From positions 1 through 53,890 of the forward strand of contig NZ_JTHN01000031.1 in the NCBI RefSeq assembly GCF_001399685.1: a DNA stretch of 53,890 nt, in the 5' to 3' direction. Origin of the DNA: Paenibacillus sp. A3. GTDB lineage: Bacteria; Bacillota; Bacilli; Paenibacillales; NBRC-103111. Of this stretch, positions 15,413 through 24,253 are shown in pieces. The translations under genes were made by a program, and so were the position numbers. The notes under the pieces were generated by a model. That model was not told where the DNA came from. It saw only the letters and a list, made by a program, of their open reading frames with translations, and did no database searches. The first letter of the stretch is position 1, and each line of letters opens with the position of its first letter.

Positions 15413-18400
15413 ATGATGAACTTAAAGAAAAGGAATTGTTTGCTGACCGCTTTACTCATGCTTGTTTCCGTAGCTGTGACGTCTTTTTTCCCGTCAGTCA
15501 GCCTAGCGGCTTATTTACCCAAAAACAGTGAAAAATCCAACGGCGCTTCGAACATTGCGCTCATCTACACAGGCTACTATAACCCGGACGATTATGATGG
15601 CATGAAGGTAGGGGAATATGACAAGGACAGGTTCCTGCCCTATGTAGGTTATCTGAATGACAAAGGCATTGCGGAAGACTATTTTTTTGACACCTTTCTT
15701 ATGGTCACGGCCTACTCTCCATACAAAGGGAGCCTGGGACGTTATTACGATTGGGCAGCCGGCAGCAGGCCCGGTACTCTGCAGGATTGGAAATGGGCGA
15801 TGGATCGGGTATTCGAGAAGGGCATACAGCTGGATGGTCTCGAGGCTGCGGTGGAGCAGGTAAGCGGCGATTTGAAAGATCCGGGCAAGAGGGTCAATGT
15901 GTATCTCACCTTGCCGTTCCCTGATCCGCAAAGCAAAGATTTCGGCGACTTCAATGGAGACGGAACCATTAAAAATCTGGAAAGTCTGGATACGCGAAAA
16001 GCATTGATTCGCTGGTATGTCGATACGATGACGGCCCGCTTCGAGCAGCAGAATTATAAGCATTTGAAGCTGAGCGGGTTCTATTGGCTTCAGAAAGACT
16101 TGGATACGACCGTAGCCGGCGAGCAAGAAAGTGTAAAGTATGCTTCGGAATATTTGCGGGAACGAGGCCTGCGTCTGGGCTGGACCCCGTGGTTCGGGGC
16201 GAGGGAGAAGGGCAAAGGCCAGCGGCTCGGATTTGATGTTTCCGCGATTCAACCGGACCATTATTCCGATGAAAGCTCGACAATGGCTCGTGTAGAGGAG
16301 ACCGCGGATATTGCTTACGCTAATGAAGCAGGCATAGAAGTAGAGTTCGATCAGCGCATGATTGACCTTCCAAGGTACCGTCAAGCCTTTTACAATTACC
16401 TGATTACAGGCGTTAAGAAGCAATTCATGAACGATGCGCTGGTTGCTTATTACCAAGATGTTTACGCTCTGTATGATCTCTATCATTCCGAGTTTCCAGC
16501 GGCTAAGCAGATGTACAGGGACATATACAAGTTTGCCAAAGGAACATTTACAGCTCCGACAGGGAACTTTGCGGGGCGTGTGGTTGATCGTGACGGAAAC
16601 GGTATAGCTAGTGCTACGTTAACCGATCAGGGAGGAAATACCGTAACGACAGATGTGTACGGAAAATTTGAACTAAAGGGATTATATGCGACGCAAAATG
16701 CATTTGTCGTGGAGAAGCCGGGAATGCAAAGGCGAGAGGTGACGATTGACATTCGCGACAGGCAAACCCTATATCGTGACGTTGCTCTACAGAATGCGGG
16801 GGAAGGTTCAGACAATGCTGTGCCCGACTATGCGATAACGCTTCCATCCAAGCTGGCGACGATGGATATCGGCGCCGTATGGGCGGCGGTTGTCATCGAC
16901 CGGAATGATGCAACGCAGAAGAAGGCGGAGGCCGTGTTCACCAGCTCGGACGCAAGTATCATTGAAGTATTGCCGGAAGGCAAGATTCGAGCTGTACAAG
17001 CGGGTACGGCTGTGCTCCGTGCACAGGTGGGGCCTTTTGAAGCGGAATCTGTAGCGGTCGAGGTCGCGCCGTGGACATCTCATCGATTGAAGGGCACGGA
17101 TGCGCCTCTCCAAATCAATAAGGGATTCGATAACCCGGTTCTTCGCGATCCGCTGCAGGGAGGCACCCAATATGTCGTGAAGGAAGGCAGCACCGTCAAG
17201 ATTGCGCACAAATACAATAGCGGCAATGATCTGTGGATGGTGTTTGACCATGCCGGCGCCAACAAGCTGTATGGGATGAAAGAATGGCGCCTCAGCCCGA
17301 ATGTGAACAAGGACGCCAGTCCTGACTTGGCCCGTTCTTCCGTTATGCTGTGGCCGGATGTGTCCGATTGGGTCGGTCCATATATTGTAGGCGCCAATCA
17401 GAATGGCAATGGCAACGGACAGGATTTTACCGGGGGCAACCACAACTACGACGGCGGCGAGAACAGCTCTGCGACAGGCAGAACCGTACAATATAAAGTG
17501 TGGGTTGACGGGAAGGAGCCTAACGACGGAAAGGTCATTTCCGGCAAAAAGGTGAAGATCGAGGTTGTCAATCGGATCCAAGGCTTTAACACGAAAGAGC
17601 AGGTCGGCAGCGGACGCGAGATCCTGCAAGAAACGGTCACATATGAGGTTGAGGGCGGTAAAGTACAAGTCCATACTGAGATTCAGCCTTTGGAAGACAT
17701 CACCTTGTACCGCTATTATGGCTTGCAATCCGTCAATGGCGCATGGAATCACGAAATTCGTTATTATGCAGGTGAGACGGAGGTCGCAAGAGGCGAAGCG
17801 GGCCAGTATAGCGACTCCGGCATGAAATCCCAGCATCCGGACGTAGACAAGTACTGGCTTAGCTCGGCTGTACAGGACGGAAGTCAGCATCAGCTTCTTG
17901 TATCGCTCGATCGCCATTACGGACTTGGACAATTGCAATATCTCGCTGATGATCAGCCGGTAGCATTTACGCAAGCGTATGGCAAGTCTTATTTCCTGCA
18001 AGTGTTTAATAAGTCGGCAGTGTTGAAGAAGGGGGCCAAGGTTGCTTGGCGCGGACAATATCACTTCTTCTCCACGCCGGCCCAGGAAAGAACGATTAAG
18101 CTGCTGAGCAACTTCGGAAATGGTTATGCGGTTCCCGAAGAGGAGGCTTCCTATCAGTGGGAGGTTATCGGCGATGCGGTTGAGAAGGTGAGCGGAGCCG
18201 GAAGCCATATTCGGATTAAGGGAGTAAAAGAAGGCACGGCAACGGTCAAAGCAACGATCACCTATAACGGCAAGCCGCAGACGCTCGAATCGATCGTTCA
18301 GGTAGGGGACAATCGCCAGGTGGATACTTCAGAGCTGCAGCAATTGCTCGACGAAGCGAAGATGCTCCTGCAGCAAACGGGTAACGAATACCATAAGGAA

Positions 18401-18547
18401 AAGGGACATCTGGCCGAGGCTTCAATTCGTATCATGAGAAAGCTGAAGCAAGAAGGCTTCACGCAGGCGAATGTGGATGAAGCAACGGCCCAGCTAAAGG
18501 AAGCCATTGCGGTCTTCAAGAAAGCAACACAGACTCCGGCCCCTTAG
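15413..18547 (+). CDS. Large secreted DUF4855 domain protein with Ig-like and carboxypeptidase-regulatory-like modules
   Basis: A 1044-residue exported protein. Residues 1-32 form a signal peptide ending at SLAA. Residues about 45-375 match DUF4855, a glycosidase-like barrel domain found in surface proteins (IALIYTGYYN, YVDTMTARFEQ, GFYWLQKDLD, IQPDHYSDESS). About 383-455 is a carboxypeptidase-regulatory-like beta sandwich (GNFAGRVVDRDGNGIASATL), and about 465-550 a BIG2/Ig-like domain (TLPSKLATMDIG). An unassigned region of about 330 residues follows, then a second Ig-like stretch (GSHIRIKGVKEGTATVKATI) and a C-terminal helical FIVAR-like repeat (LQQLLDEAKMLLQ). No wall-anchor motif is visible. 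AAGGGAG precedes the ATG; an ATG one codon later is equally possible. A polysaccharide-acting role is inferred from the DUF4855 fold only. Confidence 0.85.
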   Translation: MMNLKKRNCLLTALLMLVSVAVTSFFPSVSLAAYLPKNSEKSNGASNIALIYTGYYNPDDYDGMKVGEYDKDRFLPYVGYLNDKGIAEDYFFDTFLMVTAYSPYKGSLGRYYDWAAGSRPGTLQDWKWAMDRVFEKGIQLDGLEAAVEQVSGDLKDPGKRVNVYLTLPFPDPQSKDFGDFNGDGTIKNLESLDTRKALIRWYVDTMTARFEQQNYKHLKLSGFYWLQKDLDTTVAGEQESVKYASEYLRERGLRLGWTPWFGAREKGKGQRLGFDVSAIQPDHYSDESSTMARVEETADIAYANEAGIEVEFDQRMIDLPRYRQAFYNYLITGVKKQFMNDALVAYYQDVYALYDLYHSEFPAAKQMYRDIYKFAKGTFTAPTGNFAGRVVDRDGNGIASATLTDQGGNTVTTDVYGKFELKGLYATQNAFVVEKPGMQRREVTIDIRDRQTLYRDVALQNAGEGSDNAVPDYAITLPSKLATMDIGAVWAAVVIDRNDATQKKAEAVFTSSDASIIEVLPEGKIRAVQAGTAVLRAQVGPFEAESVAVEVAPWTSHRLKGTDAPLQINKGFDNPVLRDPLQGGTQYVVKEGSTVKIAHKYNSGNDLWMVFDHAGANKLYGMKEWRLSPNVNKDASPDLARSSVMLWPDVSDWVGPYIVGANQNGNGNGQDFTGGNHNYDGGENSSATGRTVQYKVWVDGKEPNDGKVISGKKVKIEVVNRIQGFNTKEQVGSGREILQETVTYEVEGGKVQVHTEIQPLEDITLYRYYGLQSVNGAWNHEIRYYAGETEVARGEAGQYSDSGMKSQHPDVDKYWLSSAVQDGSQHQLLVSLDRHYGLGQLQYLADDQPVAFTQAYGKSYFLQVFNKSAVLKKGAKVAWRGQYHFFSTPAQERTIKLLSNFGNGYAVPEEEASYQWEVIGDAVEKVSGAGSHIRIKGVKEGTATVKATITYNGKPQTLESIVQVGDNRQVDTSELQQLLDEAKMLLQQTGNEYHKEKGHLAEASIRIMRKLKQEGFTQANVDEATAQLKEAIAVFKKATQTPAP

Positions 18548-18661
18548 GAGGAGACTTAGTTTACGGGATGCCATTTACTCGTTGGCAAGAAGTATGCATA
18601 ACAAATATTAACTTTGCGCATAGTAAAGGCGAACGTATGCTAAGAAGGAGGCATCTTGAGG

Positions 18662-18838
18662 ATGACAGAAAGCGACAGAGAGCAAGCGGCCGAGGCGAAC
18701 CGGTTGAACTTTTATGATCAGACGGACGATGTGGTGAACGAGGTGCCTGCGACGACGGATGTAAATGAAGCCGTTGAGGCGATCACCTCGCATATCAATA
18801 AATACGATGTACCGGAGGATGAATTGGAGGAACAATAA
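18662..18838 (+). CDS. Small acidic protein of unknown function
   Basis: A 58-residue protein. ATG 18662 is preferred over the TTG six bases upstream because AAGGAGG (18645-18651) lies ten bases before it. Composition is strongly acidic and polar with no hydrophobic segment, so it should be cytosolic. The C-terminal half (VNEAVEAITSHINKYDVPE) could form an amphipathic helix. A ribosome site of near-perfect quality and a terminator eight bases past the stop argue that it is a real, separately expressed gene. I do not recognise the family. It lies between the DUF4855 gene and the anaerobic operon, with no visible link to either. Confidence 0.6.
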   Translation: MTESDREQAAEANRLNFYDQTDDVVNEVPATTDVNEAVEAITSHINKYDVPEDELEEQ

Positions 18839-18845
18839 GAAGGCC

Positions 18846-18883
18846 AAGCACGTATCAGGATAAGCCTGGTGCGTGCTTTTTTT
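18846..18883 (+). terminator. Rho-independent terminator after the small acidic protein gene
   Basis: AAGCACGTATCAGG (18846-18859) pairs with CCTGGTGCGTGCTT (18865-18878), including two G-T pairs, with a 5-base loop and a following T-run. Confidence 0.85.
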
Positions 18884-18922
18884 ATAAATACTGCTGCAGA
18901 TCTTGAACAAAAATTTTGAAAG

Positions 18923-18938
18923 TGTGATAAATATCACA
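18923..18938. promoter_or_regulatory. Fnr/CRP-type binding site
   Basis: TGTGATAAATATCACA is a perfect match to TGTGA-N6-TCACA, the Fnr site of Bacillus (and the CRP site of enterics). Its centre is 59 bases before the activase ATG. If it acts at -41.5, transcription would start near 18972 with a very short leader. No clear -10 was found, so promoter geometry is uncertain. Confidence 0.65.
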
Positions 18939-18989
18939 TTTAAGTAAATGCTAAGGATGGTTTGAATTGGAACGTAAGGAGTTGTATTC

Positions 18990-21900
18990 ATGAATCGCAT
19001 GAACCCAAGGTTGGATTCCATGATCATCGGGCTCGACGTAGGCTCGACGACGGTAAAGGCGACCGTGGTTGACCCACGCACCAAGGAGATCGTTTGGGCG
19101 GACTACCAGCGGCATCACACGAAGCAGGCGGAAAAATCGCTTGATTTTCTGGTGGCGATCGGAAACGAGTTTCCGGATGTGAGGCCGGAAAATATCCGCG
19201 TTTTCGCTACGGGCTCCGGGAGCGGCCCCATCGCTCCGCATATCGGGGCCAAATTCGTGCAGGAAGTCAATGCAGTTACGATGGCGGTGGAACACCTTCA
19301 CCCCGATGTGGGAAGCGTGATCGAACTCGGAGGACAAGATGCCAAGATCATCATTTTCAAGGAGAATGTGGAGACCGGCAACAAACAGGCGCTGACGTCG
19401 ATGAACGACAAGTGCGCGTCCGGTACCGGCGCCACCATCGATAAGTGCATGATCAAGGTCGGCATGCCGATGGACGAAGTGGGCAAGCTGCACTTCGACG
19501 ACAGCAAGCTGCACCATGTGGCGGCCAAATGCGGCGTGTTCGCCGAAACGGATATCGTCAATCTCGTCAAAAGCGGGATTCCTTCGCCGGAAATCATGTG
19601 CTCCTTGGCGGATGCCATCGTCATGCAAAATCTTTCCGTGCTGACCCGCGGGAATACGCTTCGGCACCGTGTGCTGCTGTTGGGGGGACCGAACACGTAT
19701 TTGCCTTTCCTGCAGGAATGCTGGAGGCTCCGAATTCCTCAAACCTGGCAGGAGCGGGGGTACGATTATCCGAAAGACGTGCCTGTCGAGGAATTGATAT
19801 TTGTTCCCGACAATTCCCAGTATTATGCGGCTTACGGTGCTGTGCTGTACGGCATGCATGAGCCGGCCGAAGTGGGCCTGTATACGGGGCTGGAAGGGCT
19901 GAAGGAGTTTATCGCCCACGGCCGGAAAGCTAAGCTCGGCGAAAAAGCCGGTCCTCCTCTCGCAGCGGGCCGGAGCGAATTGGAACAATTCCGCGAGCAT
20001 TACCGGATTCCTAAATTTTCCCCGGTCGCATTTAGCCCGCAGCAGAAGGTGCGCGCCGCCATCGGTCTTGACGGCGGGTCCACCTCGTCCAAAGCGGTCC
20101 TTGTCGATGAAGAGGGTACCATTTTGCTAAAGGAATACCAGCTCTCCAAAGGCAATCCGCTGGAAGATACCAAGGAAATGCTGATGCGCATCCGCGACAA
20201 AGTGCGAGCTCAGGGGGCCGAGCTAGAGGTTATCGGGTTCGGCGCGACCGGTTACGCCGCGGACGTACTGGAAAAAACGCTGCACGCCGATGTCAACATC
20301 GTGGAAACGGTAGCGCATATGATGAGCGCCGTTCATCAGTTCGGCGACATCGACGTGATTTGCGATATCGGCGGCCAAGACATCAAAGTGCTGTTTCTCA
20401 AAAACGGGGATATCCGCAACTTCAAGCTGTCCAACCAATGCTCGGCCGGAAACGGGATGCTGCTGCAAGCGATGGCCGATCAGTTCGGCATTCCGGTCCA
20501 GGAATATGCCGATACGGCTTTCAGCGCGGAGCTGAGCCCGAAATTTTCGTATGGCTGCGCGGTATTTTTGGATGCGGACCGGGTCAACTTTCAGAAAGAG
20601 GGCTATTCCAAGGAAGAATTGCTGGCCGGTTTGGCCATGGTTTTGCCGAAAAACGTATGGCAGTACGTCGTGCAGGTACCGCGCATGTCCGAATTGGGGC
20701 GGAAATTCGTCCTGCAGGGAGGGACGCAGTATAACTTGGCCGCCGTCAAGGCGCAGGTCGACTATATTCAGCAGCGGGTTCCCGATGCAGAAGTGTACGT
20801 GCATCCCCATCCCGGAGAAGCGGGTGCGATCGGGGCGGCCATGGAGACGCTGCGCGTCGTGAAACGGCGGGGGTACTCTACATTCCTCGGGCTCGACGCA
20901 GCCATTAACCTGCGCTACGTGTCGCGAAATGACGAGTCTACACGTTGCCATTTTTGCCCCAACCAATGCAGCCGCACCTTTATTGACTCCGAGACGCCGG
21001 ACGGAAAAACCGCCCGCTATATTTCCGGGTTCAGCTGCGAAAAAGGAACGGTGGAGGACAAGGAGGCTGTTGTCAAGCTGACCCGGGATCGGCAAGAGTT
21101 GAAGAAGCATTACCCCAATCTGGTGGACTATGAGGCGCGCCGCATGTTCCAGCATTTCTACGATGCGGAGCCGCTGCCCGAAGCCGGGACCCAGGTGGAA
21201 GACGTCCGTCTGAAACGAAGCTTGCTCGGGCTTGGCGGCATGCGCAGAACGTCTTACCGGAGGCCGTTTCACCGTTCTACCGCCGAAGCTGCGGAAAGGC
21301 GAAGCCAAATCCGCATCGGCATTCCGAAGGTGCTGAACATTTGGTCGACCGCGCCGTTTTGGCGGACTTATTTCGAGACGCTCGGTGTCCCCCAGCGGAA
21401 CATCGTATTCAGCGACAATACGAGCGAGGAAATGTGGCAGGAAGGCGGCAAATACGGATCGATCGATCCATGCTACCCTTCCAAAGTGGCCCAGGCTCAT
21501 GTGCACAACCTGCTGTTCAAGCACCATGCGAAAGCGCCGCTCGACTACATTGTGTTTCCGTGCATCACCCACATTCCGACTCACATGCAAAATGTGATGG
21601 ATTCCGCCAGCTGCCCGATCGTTGCCGGAGCGCCGAATGTCATCAAAGCTGCGTTTACCAAAGAGGTGAACTTTTTTGAAACGAGAGGGGTCGTCTATCT
21701 GGACCCGGCCGTAACCTTCACCGAACCGAACATGATGAAGAAGCAGCTGTATGAGGCGTTTGCGGAGCATTTGCAGATGACCGAGGATGAAAGCGACTTT
21801 GCCGTCGAGCAGAGCTGGAGGGCGATGGAGCTGTTCGACGAGGAAATGCAGGATAAGGGCAAATCCATCCTGGAGCAGGTCGAGCGGGAAAACCGTCTCG

Positions 21901-22463
21901 CCATTCTGATGATCGGCCGGCCGTACCATTCCGATCCCGGTCTGAATCATGGCGTGCTCGAGGAATTTCAGGTGCTGGGGTATCCCATTCTGTCCATGCG
22001 TTCGATTCCGAAAGACGAGGCTTGGCTGAAGCGGTTCTTCAAGGAAGATCTGCAAAGCGGAAGAGTGAACTACGCGCTGGAGGTAACGGATGTGTGGCCA
22101 GAAAACTTCAGTTCCAACAGCGTTCAAAAGGTATGGGCCGCCAAATTCGCCGCGCGTCATCCGAACGTGGCGGTGCTCGATCTGTCCAGCTTCAAATGCG
22201 GGCATGATGCGCCTACCTACGGGCTGATCGACTCCATTATTTCGGCGGCGGGCACGCCGTTCTCCGCCTTGCACGATATCGACGCCAACAAACCGAGCGG
22301 TTCGATCAAAATCCGCGTCAAGACCTACGCCCACAGTCTCGGACTTCATGAGGAGCGGCTGCAGGACCTGGCCCATAAAAAAGCGGAACTTGTGGCGCGA
22401 TTGGAGCAAAAACGCGCCGAACTGATGGGCATGAAGCAAGACGGACAGGCAGAGGTTATTTGA
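18990..22463 (+). CDS. Fused acyl-CoA dehydratase activase: two BcrAD/BadFG ATPase domains plus dehydratase-like C-terminus
   Basis: A 1157-residue protein of the 2-hydroxyglutaryl-CoA dehydratase activase family. Two ATPase domains follow each other: residues about 10-290 (GLDVGSTTVKATVVD) and about 345-625 (GLDGGSTSSKAVLVD). In HgdC-type homodimers one [4Fe-4S] cluster is held by two cysteines 39 residues apart from each subunit. Here both halves keep the pair with the same spacing: Cys142/Cys181 and Cys484/Cys523. A cysteine cluster follows (CHFCPNQC and SCEKGT, about 650-690), then a DUF2229-type region (about 770-990, IGIPKVLNIWSTAPF) related to the dehydratase D-component. It should hydrolyse ATP to drive an electron into a dehydratase. 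Start ATG 18990 has TAAGGAG. The next gene follows after 33 bases. The substrate is unknown. Confidence 0.88.
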   Translation: MNRMNPRLDSMIIGLDVGSTTVKATVVDPRTKEIVWADYQRHHTKQAEKSLDFLVAIGNEFPDVRPENIRVFATGSGSGPIAPHIGAKFVQEVNAVTMAVEHLHPDVGSVIELGGQDAKIIIFKENVETGNKQALTSMNDKCASGTGATIDKCMIKVGMPMDEVGKLHFDDSKLHHVAAKCGVFAETDIVNLVKSGIPSPEIMCSLADAIVMQNLSVLTRGNTLRHRVLLLGGPNTYLPFLQECWRLRIPQTWQERGYDYPKDVPVEELIFVPDNSQYYAAYGAVLYGMHEPAEVGLYTGLEGLKEFIAHGRKAKLGEKAGPPLAAGRSELEQFREHYRIPKFSPVAFSPQQKVRAAIGLDGGSTSSKAVLVDEEGTILLKEYQLSKGNPLEDTKEMLMRIRDKVRAQGAELEVIGFGATGYAADVLEKTLHADVNIVETVAHMMSAVHQFGDIDVICDIGGQDIKVLFLKNGDIRNFKLSNQCSAGNGMLLQAMADQFGIPVQEYADTAFSAELSPKFSYGCAVFLDADRVNFQKEGYSKEELLAGLAMVLPKNVWQYVVQVPRMSELGRKFVLQGGTQYNLAAVKAQVDYIQQRVPDAEVYVHPHPGEAGAIGAAMETLRVVKRRGYSTFLGLDAAINLRYVSRNDESTRCHFCPNQCSRTFIDSETPDGKTARYISGFSCEKGTVEDKEAVVKLTRDRQELKKHYPNLVDYEARRMFQHFYDAEPLPEAGTQVEDVRLKRSLLGLGGMRRTSYRRPFHRSTAEAAERRSQIRIGIPKVLNIWSTAPFWRTYFETLGVPQRNIVFSDNTSEEMWQEGGKYGSIDPCYPSKVAQAHVHNLLFKHHAKAPLDYIVFPCITHIPTHMQNVMDSASCPIVAGAPNVIKAAFTKEVNFFETRGVVYLDPAVTFTEPNMMKKQLYEAFAEHLQMTEDESDFAVEQSWRAMELFDEEMQDKGKSILEQVERENRLAILMIGRPYHSDPGLNHGVLEEFQVLGYPILSMRSIPKDEAWLKRFFKEDLQSGRVNYALEVTDVWPENFSSNSVQKVWAAKFAARHPNVAVLDLSSFKCGHDAPTYGLIDSIISAAGTPFSALHDIDANKPSGSIKIRVKTYAHSLGLHEERLQDLAHKKAELVARLEQKRAELMGMKQDGQAEVI

Positions 22464-22496
22464 TACCAACTACTAAATGAAGGAGTGAAGCCGATC

Positions 22497-24137
22497 ATGG
22501 CGAACGCGGGCAAAACGAAAAAGACCGAAGATCAATTGTCCCTTGAGGAGAGGCTGCTGCAATATCAAATGGAGCAGGAGAAAGCGTTGGGGTTGGATCA
22601 GGCAAACCGGCACCAATGGTTCGATCCGGTTCCGCGCCAGTTTTTGGCCAAGGACAAGGCGTCGACGACATTGCTGTTCGGCGGGCTGACGATGGCGCAC
22701 GATTATTTGGTGGAAGGGGCGCTCAAGGGGCTCGGGTATACCGTCAAGCATATGGATTGTCCGGATAACGAGTCGCTACGCTTCGGAAAAGAATTCGGCA
22801 ACCGCGGCCAATGCAATCCGACGTACTTTACGGTCGGCAATCTGATCAAATATTTGCACCACCTGCGCGATGTGGAAGGAAAATCGAAGGAGGAAATCGT
22901 CCGCAATTACCTGTTCATTACGAGCGGTTCTTGCGGCCCGTGCCGGTTCGGCACCTACGTGACGGAGTACCGGAAAGCTTTGCGCGATGCCGGGTTTGAC
23001 GGCTTTCGGGTTCTTCTGTTCCAGCAGACGGACGGGCTGAAGCAGGCGACAGGCGGGGAATCGGCGTTGAAGCTGGATACGTCGTTTTTTCTCAGCTTTT
23101 TGAAAGCCGTGCTGCTGGGAGATATCTTAAACGCACTTGCCTACCGCATTCGCCCCTACGAGGTAGAGCCCGGTTCGACCGATGCAGCTCTGGAGCGGTG
23201 CAAGCGGCTGATTTATGAAGCTCTGAGCGAGCGCAAACGGCTGCGGCCGGCGCTTGTCCGAAGCCGCCGGGAGCTGGAAGCGATCCGGGTGGACCGGACG
23301 CGGGTCAAACCGAAAGTGAGCATCATCGGCGAATTTTGGGCGATGACCACCGAGGGGGACGGCAATTACCAGCTGCAGCGCTTTTTGGAAGGCGAGGGTG
23401 CCGAGGTGGAAGTGCAGTCGATGACGGCCTGGATTCTGTACCTGATTTGGGAGGGTCGCTACGATACCGTCAGGCGTATGCATCTGCGCGGGGCCGATTC
23501 CGGCAAATATGGTTTGCATGGGAAAAATCCGTTCTTGCGCTTGCGCATGCTTGGGCTGGCGGACCGCGTTCTCCGCGTAATGTTCCATTCTTATGCAAGG
23601 GCGCTCGGCTTATATGATTACCATCTGCCCGACATGGAAGAGATTGCCCGCGTCGCCCACGAGCACTATAACAACCATCTGCGGGGCGGAGAGGGCCATA
23701 TGGAGGTAGGCAAGCTGATTCTGAACGTCGCGAAGCGGAAAGTCAACATGACGATTTCCGTCAAGCCGTTCGGATGCATGCCGTCCTCCGGGGTTTCCGA
23801 CGGGGTCCAGTCGCTCATTACCGAGAAGTACCCCGATGCGATCTTCCTGCCCATCGAAACGACGGGCGACGGCGCGGTCAACGTGTACAGCCGCATCCAG
23901 ATGATGCTGTTCAAAGCCAAGCAAGCGGCACAGAAAGAGTTTGACGAAGCCTTATCGAACAAAGGGATCGCCGACGAACGTCTTCAGCAAATCCAACAGT
24001 GCCGGAAATGGAACCGCCCTCTGCGGACCACCCCTCATGTCGTCGCTTGTACAGCGGCCAATTTCCTTTACGGGATGCGCGGCGGGGGCAGCGGATTTTC
24101 TTTCCGCCGCTACAAGCAGGAAATTCAAAAAGTTTAA
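22497..24137 (+). CDS. 2-hydroxyacyl-CoA dehydratase-like protein
   Basis: A 546-residue protein of the HgdB/FldB-like dehydratase superfamily, the usual partner of the fused activase. Cys-containing segments that could bind an Fe-S cluster are visible: GNRGQCNPTYFTVGN, SGSCGPCRFGTYVTEYR and KPFGCMPSSGVSDG. ATG 22497 is chosen because AAGGAGTG (22480-22487) is nine bases upstream; GTG 22485 lies inside that site. It is 33 bases after the activase gene and is followed by a terminator, so the pair forms a two-gene operon. Family members remove water from 2-hydroxyacyl-CoA by a ketyl-radical mechanism under anoxia. No CoA-transferase or substrate-specific gene is nearby, so the reaction is not defined. 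Confidence 0.85.
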   Translation: MANAGKTKKTEDQLSLEERLLQYQMEQEKALGLDQANRHQWFDPVPRQFLAKDKASTTLLFGGLTMAHDYLVEGALKGLGYTVKHMDCPDNESLRFGKEFGNRGQCNPTYFTVGNLIKYLHHLRDVEGKSKEEIVRNYLFITSGSCGPCRFGTYVTEYRKALRDAGFDGFRVLLFQQTDGLKQATGGESALKLDTSFFLSFLKAVLLGDILNALAYRIRPYEVEPGSTDAALERCKRLIYEALSERKRLRPALVRSRRELEAIRVDRTRVKPKVSIIGEFWAMTTEGDGNYQLQRFLEGEGAEVEVQSMTAWILYLIWEGRYDTVRRMHLRGADSGKYGLHGKNPFLRLRMLGLADRVLRVMFHSYARALGLYDYHLPDMEEIARVAHEHYNNHLRGGEGHMEVGKLILNVAKRKVNMTISVKPFGCMPSSGVSDGVQSLITEKYPDAIFLPIETTGDGAVNVYSRIQMMLFKAKQAAQKEFDEALSNKGIADERLQQIQQCRKWNRPLRTTPHVVACTAANFLYGMRGGGSGFSFRRYKQEIQKV

Positions 24138-24153
24138 CCTACAAGTTCTTGCA

Positions 24154-24181
24154 GGCTCCTGTCTTGGGTCAGGAGCCTTTT
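24154..24181 (+). terminator. Rho-independent terminator of the dehydratase operon
   Basis: GGCTCCTG (24154-24161) and CAGGAGCC (24170-24177) pair perfectly with an 8-base loop, followed by TTTT. Confidence 0.85.
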
Positions 24182-24253
24182 CCGGTTGTTCGTAATGCAG
24201 CGAATAACATGGATAAATTTGCGACACCCTTTACAAAGGGAGGTGAACCGATC

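Noticed and set aside
16808-18208. 466-residue minus-strand open frame opposite the DUF4855 gene
   Set aside because: Shadow of a real secreted protein gene; no ribosome site or recognisable motif.
20223-22469. 748-residue open frame on the minus strand opposite the fused activase gene
   Set aside because: The plus strand has clear family motifs and cysteine pairs. The minus frame has a low-complexity His/Arg/Leu-rich composition typical of the reverse of GC-rich codons, with no domain.
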